64,000 bases of DNA from Capitulum mitella (taxonomy: Eukaryota; Arthropoda; Thecostraca; Pollicipedomorpha; Pollicipedidae), in assembly GCA_030062745.1 (NCBI GenBank), contig CP099839.1, positions 24,789,324 to 24,853,323 of the forward strand, written 5' to 3'. The notes under the pieces were generated by a model. It searched no databases, was not told the origin of the DNA, and worked only from the letters and a program-made list of their open reading frames with translations. Below, one piece after another: positions 57,201 to 64,000 of the stretch (its first letter is position 1; each line of letters begins with the position of its first letter). The translations under genes and the position numbers were made by a program.

Positions 57201-60200
57201 CTGTCAAACGTGCCCCCGATCCGGGCCGCTTCCGGGCGCGCCGGGACGGGTCGCGGCGGCGCGGCCGGCCGCCGCCCGAGGCGCCTGTGTAAACACCCGC
57301 CGGCCGGCTCCCTCTTTGTTAGCGGGCGGCCGCGGCGGAGGCGGCCAATTAGGCGGCGGCGGCGGCGTGAGTCAGCCGCGCCGAATTAGTCGCGTCAGCT
57401 GCGGCGAGCGCGCCGCGGCCGCTCGGCGGATGAAGTCATCGGTGTTTTTCCTGGGCGGCGCGGGCGCACCTGTACGGCGGCCGGGCGATTAATGGCCGCT
57501 CGGCGCCGGAGAGCGGCGGTTAGCGGCGGCGGCGCGGCCCAGACGGCCGGCGCCGCCCCCGAGAGCGGAGCGGCGCGATCTTTGCACCCGGCCGGCCTGT
57601 ATCGGGCGTGTCGGCCGGCCCGGGCGTGACGTCACGACAGCCGGGATAACGGGCTGGGCGGCCGGCCCAGCGCGGACCGAAATCGGGTCACCCGCGGCGA
57701 TGAGCCGGCGGGAATTCGATCCGGCCGCCGTCTCGGCCGGGAGCGCCGGCGCGGCCGGACAGGCCGCCGATAGCGGCGAGGGGCGGCGCTTCTCACGGGT
57801 TCTGATGGCCGGGGGGGGGGGGCGCTCGAGTTAACGTGCTGCCGATGCAAGACGGAGCCGGTTGAGGCGCTGCAGCGCCAGGGCCGCCGCGACTACGGCG
57901 GCTGAAGCGGCCGCTGATAGCGCCTCTGTGGCGCCAAACGAGCGGCCGACACGCCCCCCCCCCTCGCTTGCACGTGTGATATCGGCAGGAGATGGACGCT
58001 GGGCGGTCGACCGTGACGAGATGCCGCATCGTGGCGGACGGTGCGCCAGGCTGCCGACGCCGAGCAGCCGCTGCTGGAAAACCTGCTGGTCTCCGTAGGC
58101 GTGACCGCCAGTTCTGGAGATCCGTCCGCTAAAATCGGCGTTCGGCCTCTTTGTTGGGTCATAACTGTGGGTGCAGCTTCCTGTTGGTGCGACTCATGTG
58201 CCGACAGCCTACTCCTGCACGGAGCAGTGAGTAACTGTATCCTCATGCGGGCGCTGTGCAGCTGGGAACGGACCGTTTCTGGTACCACATACCAAGGTAT
58301 GTGGTACCAGAAAACCGTGCCCCCTGGATGCCACAGCTTTCACGATTGAATCCCGAGTGAGTCTATACTGGTTTCTGCCGCTTGGAATAGCGCTGCACGG
58401 CGCTTAAATTATCCATTGTACTTGGTAATGAGGGTCGTTACCTTGTCTAACCGTTAGACGATGCAAGGGGCACCGTTCAGGGCCTCTGCATTCTTTGTTA
58501 CAAAGAAGATTGGGGGAAAGCTGAGCGATCTCACAAAGATCCGCCCTGTGAATCAGCAATACACCAAACAGACTTCCTAGTGTTCATCAGCGCGTCTGCC
58601 AGCGTAGCTAGGCCAACGCAGGGACAGATGACATCTCCTTTTTCCGTACATCTGACCTAGATCACTTCAGACGACCAAGATGGTCTTCTGATGGCCAATT
58701 TTTCACGCCGGTGGATTCGGGATCTCAAAACCAGCGCGGTCAGCAACCAGTTTTGAACCCGAATAACCGCCCGAAATCCGACACTGCAGCCTCCCGCTCC
58801 CCGTCTCCGCAACCAGCTCTGCCTGGAGGCGCCCGCTCGCCGCCACCGACTGGCAGCGCCTCCGTGGGGCTGATCCCCCTCCCCCTCTCCCGTCTCCACT
58901 GGATCCCCGCGCGGCCAGACGAGCGGCCGTCGTCGATAATGGGGCTGCTGCATGCGCGGCGGCGCGCTCCACCTCGACCTGACGCCGGCCGGCCCGGTGC
59001 GGCGCGGCCGGCTTATTTACATACATTACCTCGTCCGTCATCGCTGCCAGCTATCCATTCATCAGCGGCGGCCGGGCCGCGCCGGGCGGACCGGCCGGCC
59101 GCCGCCCTCCGCCCCGGGCTCAGCCCGGTACGGGCGCGCGCCGTACAAGGGGCGGCCTCGCGTCGCTCACCCCACACCCGCGGGAACGGTTGAGCTGCTC
59201 CGGGTCGGTGTCGCGCCCAGGGGCCGCCGGAGACTGGTCCTCGGCCGGAATCGGCTAGCTTTCTGTTGCGGAGACCTTTGGCATTTCGGGCGTTTTGGTC
59301 GGTTCCGGTTTTGCACAAAGCATGGATGTTCTCATCCCATGTGCCCAGTCATGCTGAAACTGTGTGACTCATGCCTGAGAAGCCCATGAATCCGTGTACC
59401 AGATAGTTAACGAGCTGTCGGATGACTTCAGCGACACTCAAATGGACCCGAGCGCTGTCTTGCGGTTTTCTTGAACCTGCCCAAACTGCGCTCGTTTCAT
59501 GTTTTGCGGTACATGGGCGAGAACTGACGTGGACTGGATTTATGTTTTTCCTCTCACGTGGTCCCTCTGCCGTCCGTTATGGTCTGTTTTAGACTGTGTG
59601 CATTCTCTCTCCAGGGACGTCGCCGGGAGGGAGGTCATGAGAGCCATAGGCCCTCTGAGCCAAGCGGTCTACACTAGATATATATGCCAGTGGCGTATGA
59701 CAAAGTTCGACATTTGCCCCCCTCCCCGCCCCGAGCAAAATCCTGGCTGCGTGCCTGTATCTCGCTCAGTCAACTGTACCAAACAGTTTTGCAGCTGGCT
59801 GTCGTGAAGGTGACGCTGCAGCCGCTGACCAGGGCCTGTTTTCCCACAGATCGGCCGTCCAAGAAGCGGAAGGAGCCGCCGGCCGGGCTGACGCCGGACG
59901 AGGCTGACGGCAGGAGAAAGAAGGCGCGCACCACGTTCACCGGCCGCCAGATCTTCGAGTTGGAGAAGCAGTTCGAGATCAAGAAGTACCTGTCCTCCAC
60001 CGAGAGGTCCGACATGGCCAAGCTCCTCAACGTCACCGAAACGCAGGTCGGTGCTCCGATTAAGTCGCAATCCTCACCTTCAAAGCCGCCGAGAGAGAGG
60101 GACGGGAGGGGGGAGAGAACGGGAGCGGGGTCGAGGACTCACTGTGGTCGCGGGCAGCGGACCGTCGGCCGCTGCGACGCCATCGATCAGCGCCAGTTGT

Positions 60201-63200
60201 ACCGTTGATTGGGAGCCTGTCCGCGAGGCTGAGGTCGAACGCGTCACGATCCGCGGGCCCGCCGGCGCCGCGCCTCGGCGGCCGTCTCGAGCTGCCGGGC
60301 GCCGCGCCCAGCCCGGTGACGCTATGGCGGTTATGGCCGGCGGCGGCGCGAGCGGGGCCGGCCGGGATATTTATGGCTGCCTGTTTTCCGTCTGATCCGC
60401 CGCTGCCGGCCGATTCCTTTATTATTCCAGCCGAGCGCCGCCGGCGGCGCTCGGTCGCCCCGGAAACTGCCGACGGCAATCACACACTTGGAGCCGGCCG
60501 GCCGGCGGTGGCCGCGCCGCCGCCGCCGGCCGGGCGCAGCGTGTTTCCAGTAGCCGCCCATAACGCGCGTCGCCGCGTCGGTCGCGTCGACGCCGGCCGG
60601 GGCGCGTATTAGCCGCCGGCCGCCGACAAACAAATTACGTCGACGGTGCGGCCGGCGGCCGGGCGGCCTTCCCTCGTCGGCCGCAATCACCGCGGCAATT
60701 ACGGCGCGCGCCGGCAGCGGCGCCGCCGTCTCCGCGTCAACAGGGGTGCCATCTCGCCGGCGCGGCGGCGCGCGGCACGGCGGCCGCTGGGCCGGCGCCC
60801 CTGGCCGCGCGCCCCACTCAGCGCGCCGAGGCCATTACCGATGCAAATTGGATTGATGTGAGCCGGGCGGCGGCGGCGCGACTGCAGCCGACCCGACGAC
60901 GCGAGCCGAGAATGGAGAGGCGGCAGGCCATCGGCGGCAAAAACGGTCGCGGTCGGCCGGGCGGCGGCTGCCCAGCTCAGGCGCCGCGGCCGCCGCCGTC
61001 GGCGCGGGTGGCGCCGCCGTCGGCCCCCGCCCACGAGCAGTCGTACAAGTGCTCCGGCCGCCGCGCCGCCGGCGCTCGGCGCGGCGTCCTCCCCTCCGCC
61101 TCCGCCCCGGCCCCCTCCGGCCTCCCCAGCTGTCCGCATCCGGGAGCGGATCATTGTCGCGGTTCGGGCGCGTACTTATTGGCTGCGGATCGGGGCGCCG
61201 CGCGGCACAAGGAAACTAATTATCTGTCCGTGATTTGCCGCCGCTGTCGGCCGCGCTCCCGTGCCGCGGCCGGCCGAGATCGATGCGGCGTTCGCGGCGC
61301 GTCGGCGACACCTCGACGCGGCGGCCGGTATTGACCAATCACGGGCGGTCGCGGCCCGCGGAGCGCAGTCGGCGTCGGCCGACGGCTTGTGAAATATTCC
61401 CGCCGTTCGCTGGCGGTGACGCGTACAAACGCGGCCGGCTCGTGCGTTATTTAACCGGCGTTCGGAAGCCGCCGATAGTGACGGCTTTCAACATTGATGG
61501 CCGGCGGCCGGCGGCCGCGTCGCCAGCGCTCCCCAGCCGGCCCAGACGGGGCCGCCGCCGCGCCCGGATGGAGCCGGCCGCCGCCGCCGCCGCCGGCTCC
61601 TCGCCCGGCGCGACAAATGGCCCCATTCTGTCGTCGGCGACGATTATGGCGGCGGCGGCGGGCGACGAGCGCTGCTCGCCCGACCGGCTATCGCGCCGGC
61701 CGACGGCGCTCAGATAGTCGCGGAATTAATTGGAACGGCGGCGTATTGGCAGGGCGGCCATTAGTCCGTGCTCGGAGCGGCGGCCAAGCGGCTGCTGATG
61801 GCGGAGCGGACCGGGCAGGGTGACGTGATGAGGGGACGGACCGGACAGTGACGTGAGGCAGTGCACCAGGCATGGTGACGTGACGGATTGGACGAGACAG
61901 GGTGGCGGTTGGCCAGGCCGGGCTGGACGTTCGGGGCGAGCTGCCACCGGACAGGGTGACAGGGCTCGGCCGGCCGGACGGCGGCCGTGACGTCACCGGA
62001 CGCTGGCCGCCAGCGCCCTGCAGCCGCCTGTTTGTTTAAAGTGGTCGTGTTTGGGACATGTGGCGCCGAGCGGTCTGCAGCGGTCACCAGGGCCCCATGA
62101 CCGGGTGGACTGCGCCTGTCGAGCGGGCAGCCTCAGCCACCCCTCCCCGGCCCTGCCGCGCCGGACAAAGACCGGCTGCCGCCTGCGCCTCGGCCAGAAA
62201 ACCGAGACAGCTCACCCTTCACTGGCCGTAATGACTCTGGTAATTGGTCGACGGCGTTCGGCTGGCTGGGCGATTGTAGCCGTTTTCACGCGGTCGGGGC
62301 CGACGTCCAATTTTGACGCAAATGAACTGTCATACGGAAGGCAGAAATCGATAGGTTCTCGCGGTGGACCATTATGGAAATGGCTGGCATGTCGCGTGGT
62401 GGTGCTCCCTCTGCTCGATAACGCTCTCCTGGCCGCTGACGCTCTGGCGTCGATATTGGTGGAAATGAAGCCCTGAAGCGGTCGCAGCTTAAGTGATAAC
62501 ATTTGCCTAGTCAGTTGAAGAGCGCCCCGGATTCCGAAAATAGCTGCTTCGGCGCGTACCGACAGGACGCATGAGGTATTCAATCGAAAACTGAACAGCG
62601 AGCTGACTAGAATGAGAGGCCTGACATGCTCTCCTCTGCGCGGATCTGACGCGAATCTCGCGATAGGGGATTGTGGGAGTTCACCCGAAGGCCTGATGCA
62701 GGGAAACACCCCGTGCTACAGCGTTTAAGTATCGTGCCTCTGTTCTTTCACCGTTAAAGAATGGGCCGAAAGTGATTGGGGAGTTCAAAAAGCAAGTGCC
62801 CCCCTCGAGATCTAAAAATGCTTTATGTGACTGCTGTATGCATTTTAATTCGTCGATACTTCCTTGCTTGTCAACAAAGCCATCAGTTTTGACCGTGTCT
62901 TCCTGAGCCGCCAATATTGCTTGTTTCGGAAACAAAGAACCGACCTCTCCCGAAGTATCGCACCATGCGGAAAGGGGACGTTTCATCTGAGTGCTCGCTA
63001 CGGAAGCCTGTGCGGCTTTGCACTCAGCAGACTGGCTCACCCTTGGCCCCGTCCTTGATCGCTGATTGGGCCATTACAACTCCGCAGCGCGGCCGCGCCT
63101 TTGAGCCGTCTCTTTGGCGGCGTATATGGCGGTGTATTTGTGGATGCGCCTTCTCCGTTGCCTGTTTCCGTCCGCAGTTGGGGTGGGCCGAGTCTGAGTA

Positions 63201-63737
63201 GGATCAGTGAGTCGATGGCGTTCGTCGCGTTGTTGAGGCGGGAGCGAAATCGCCGCCTGCGCTGCCGGCCAGCGGGCGCCGCGGAAGAGACACCCCTGAC
63301 CGTGCCGACCGCCCACAGGTGAAGATCTGGTTCCAGAACCGGCGCACCAAGTGGAAGAAAGCGGAGAACGAGGCGGCTGCGGCGAACGCCGCCGCGACTG
63401 CCGCAGCCGCCGCGGCCGGCGCCGACGCCGCGCCGGCGGCCGCCACCAGCCCGCGGACCTCCGAGTCGGAGCTGTCGTCGGCCGGGACCGGACTGACCAT
63501 CGATGCGCCGGAGCCGGAGCCGAACGGCGGCAGGCCGGCCTCTTCCGGCGACGAGTCGCAGCCGGTGCCGGCCAGTCCGGCCGCCGCCAGCGGTTCGCCA
63601 TCTCGCTCTCCACCGCCGCCGCCGCCGCAGACACTGCCGCAACAGCTGCCGCAGCAGCAACCGCAGCCTAAGCCTCAGCAGCCGCCGCAGCTGCAGCAGC
63701 AGCCGCTGCAGCCGCAGCAGCAACAGCAGGAGCAGCC

Positions 63738-63787
<50 letters not shown>

Positions 63788-63921
63788 CGCTCCGCCCGGC
63801 CAAACAGCGCAACGGCATCGCCAAGCTGGAGAACTTGGTGTTCGAGCGCGAGAAGGAGGCGGCGCTCAACAACAACAATAACGTAGTCTCGGAACAGAGC
63901 CGACAACGGGCCGAGAGCTGA
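53887..63921 (+). CDS. NK7: NK7-like homeobox transcription factor (span of three coding exons)
   Basis: Segments 53887-54250, 59850-60046 and 63319-63921 join to 1164 nt, 387 residues plus stop, with matching phases 1 and 0. The product is a nuclear DNA-binding factor. In order: eh1 motif F-F-I-S-N-I-L (48-54), which in NK proteins recruits Groucho; P-L-N-L-T (81-85), close to the CtBP motif PxDLS; basic K-K-R-K (126-129); homeodomain 144-203; Ala-rich, Pro-rich and Gln-rich tail. The homeodomain has Q50, N51, R53 and W48, and Thr at 54 in place of the Tyr of NK2 proteins. The [11 protein letters not shown] and L-L-N-V-T-E-T-Q-V pattern is what I recall for NK7; the exact class should be checked. 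The homeobox call itself is certain. Confidence 0.88.
58276..58313. repeat. Near-perfect 38-bp palindrome
   Basis: Positions 58276-58293 (TTTCTGGTACCACATACC) are the exact reverse complement of 58296-58313, with only AA between. It lies in intron 1 of the homeobox gene. Long perfect arms with almost no loop favour a cruciform over a stable RNA hairpin. Confidence 0.9.
59612..59757 (+). mobile_element. 146-bp hAT-like element in homeobox intron 1
   Basis: It is a short copy of the unit in the 36440-36981 element: it begins CAGGGACGTCGCC, continues CTGAGCCAAGCGGTCTACAC, and ends GGCTGCGTGCCTG, an inverted copy of the start. The 8-bp flanks TCTCTCTC (59604-59611) and TATCTCGC (59758-59765) agree at six of eight positions. 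Compared with the full unit it lacks the middle. It sits just upstream of the exon 2 branch and polypyrimidine region. Confidence 0.8.
59850..60046 (+). CDS. NK7: Homeobox gene coding exon 2 (homeodomain helices 1 and 2)
   Basis: The exon follows TTTTCCCACAG and ends ACGCAG followed by GTCGGT at 60047, phase 0. It encodes D122 to Q187: the basic K-K-R-K cluster, an acidic linker, then homeodomain positions 1-44, with R5, L16 and F20 as usual and the N-terminal arm R-K-K-A-R-T-T-F. The intron falls between homeodomain positions 44 and 45, a site used by many homeobox genes. Confidence 0.92.
60047..63318 (+). other. Intron 2 of the homeobox gene (3.3 kb)
   Basis: The donor is GTCGGT and the acceptor GACCGCCCACAG. 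It is CpG-rich to about 62.1 kb, then AT-richer. A patch at about 61798-61960 repeats GTGACGTGA and GGACNGG words. Long open frames on both strands are compositional. Confidence 0.75.
63319..63921 (+). CDS. NK7: Homeobox gene coding exon 3 (recognition helix and low-complexity tail)
   Basis: It opens [14 protein letters not shown], homeodomain positions 45-58, which form the DNA-reading helix 3. The rest has no further domain: an Ala-rich stretch (about 205-230), a Ser/Glu/Pro stretch, six prolines, and a Gln-rich region with 15 consecutive glutamines (328-342). A charged, Asn-rich end follows (N-N-N-N-N). TGA is at 63919-63921. The 3' UTR continues past the window, and no poly(A) signal is seen in the remaining 79 bases. 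Confidence 0.93.
63739..63783 (+). repeat. (CAG)n tract, 15 units, coding for glutamine
   Basis: Fifteen pure CAG codons sit inside exon 3 of the homeobox gene, with shorter CAG/CCG runs on both sides. Pure CAG tracts tend to vary in length between individuals. Confidence 0.97.
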
Positions 63922-64000
63922 TCGCGCTGCCACCTGGTGGGCGCGTGGCGAAACAGGGTGTGGCCGCGATGCCGCTAGATCGCGGCCCGGTCGTACTACA

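Larger units (their letters stand above)
54251..59849 (+). other. Intron 1 of the homeobox gene (5.6 kb)
   Basis: The donor is GTCAGA and the acceptor CCTGTTTTCCCACAG. The intron is very GC- and CpG-rich up to about 58.2 kb, then more ordinary. Long open frames on both strands carry no domain. It contains a poly-C tract near 55971, a palindrome at 58276 and a small transposon at 59612-59757, only 92 bp before exon 2. Confidence 0.75.

Noticed and set aside
63037-63933. 298-codon open frame opposite the last homeobox exon
   Set aside because: Its leucine runs are the antisense of the CAG tract; it is a shadow of exon 3.

Overview
The window is eukaryotic nuclear DNA from an invertebrate. Its genes are split by GT-AG introns, and it carries fossil non-LTR retrotransposons, a tRNA-derived SINE, small hAT-like elements, minisatellites and long microsatellites. 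The homeobox gene at the right end looks like the NK7 class, which I know from protostomes and amphioxus. With the style of the repeats this suggests a protostome, perhaps an arthropod; that assignment is an inference.

Two genes can be supported, both on the + strand. (1) A geminin gene. Four coding exons (5633-5749, 6805-6908, 7305-7438, 8350-8522) join with matching phases into 176 codons. They encode an N-terminal APC/C destruction box, a basic stretch, and the geminin coiled coil with its Q-Y-W entry and E-N-x-x-L-H motif. The last exon is uncertain; 9687-9722 fits the phase and would end the protein at 187 residues. (2) An NK-type homeobox gene, 53887-63921, with three coding exons whose phases also match. 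It predicts 387 residues: an eh1 (Groucho-binding) motif, a PLNLT motif, a homeodomain split by an intron between positions 44 and 45, then an Ala/Pro/Gln-rich tail with 15 consecutive glutamines. A 5' untranslated exon may end at 49652. A third, weaker coding signal is a 31-codon membrane-segment exon on the - strand at 12384-12476.

Layout. 1-4.3 kb: AT-rich, no gene, palindromes at the very start. 4.3-10 kb: geminin. 10-49 kb: a gene-poor stretch full of repeats, including a 21-bp-period array (14-15.6 kb), a fossil CR1/L2-like element (19.6-22.4 kb), a SINE (23 kb), a second 21-bp-period array split by a small inverted-repeat element (23.9-24.6 kb), a ~140-bp tandem array (27.4-28 kb), several small elements with TIRs and 8-bp target duplications, and short CpG-rich islands at 25.0, 32-33.2, 34.6 and 36 kb. 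49.1-62.1 kb: a very GC- and CpG-rich domain around the homeobox gene, with many chance open frames on both strands.

The two genes act separately: one restrains DNA replication licensing, the other is a developmental transcription factor. I found no new multi-gene system. The points most worth checking are the layered transposon insertions with recognisable target duplications, the two unrelated 21-bp-period arrays, the shortened geminin coiled coil, and the two co-repressor motifs of the homeobox protein.
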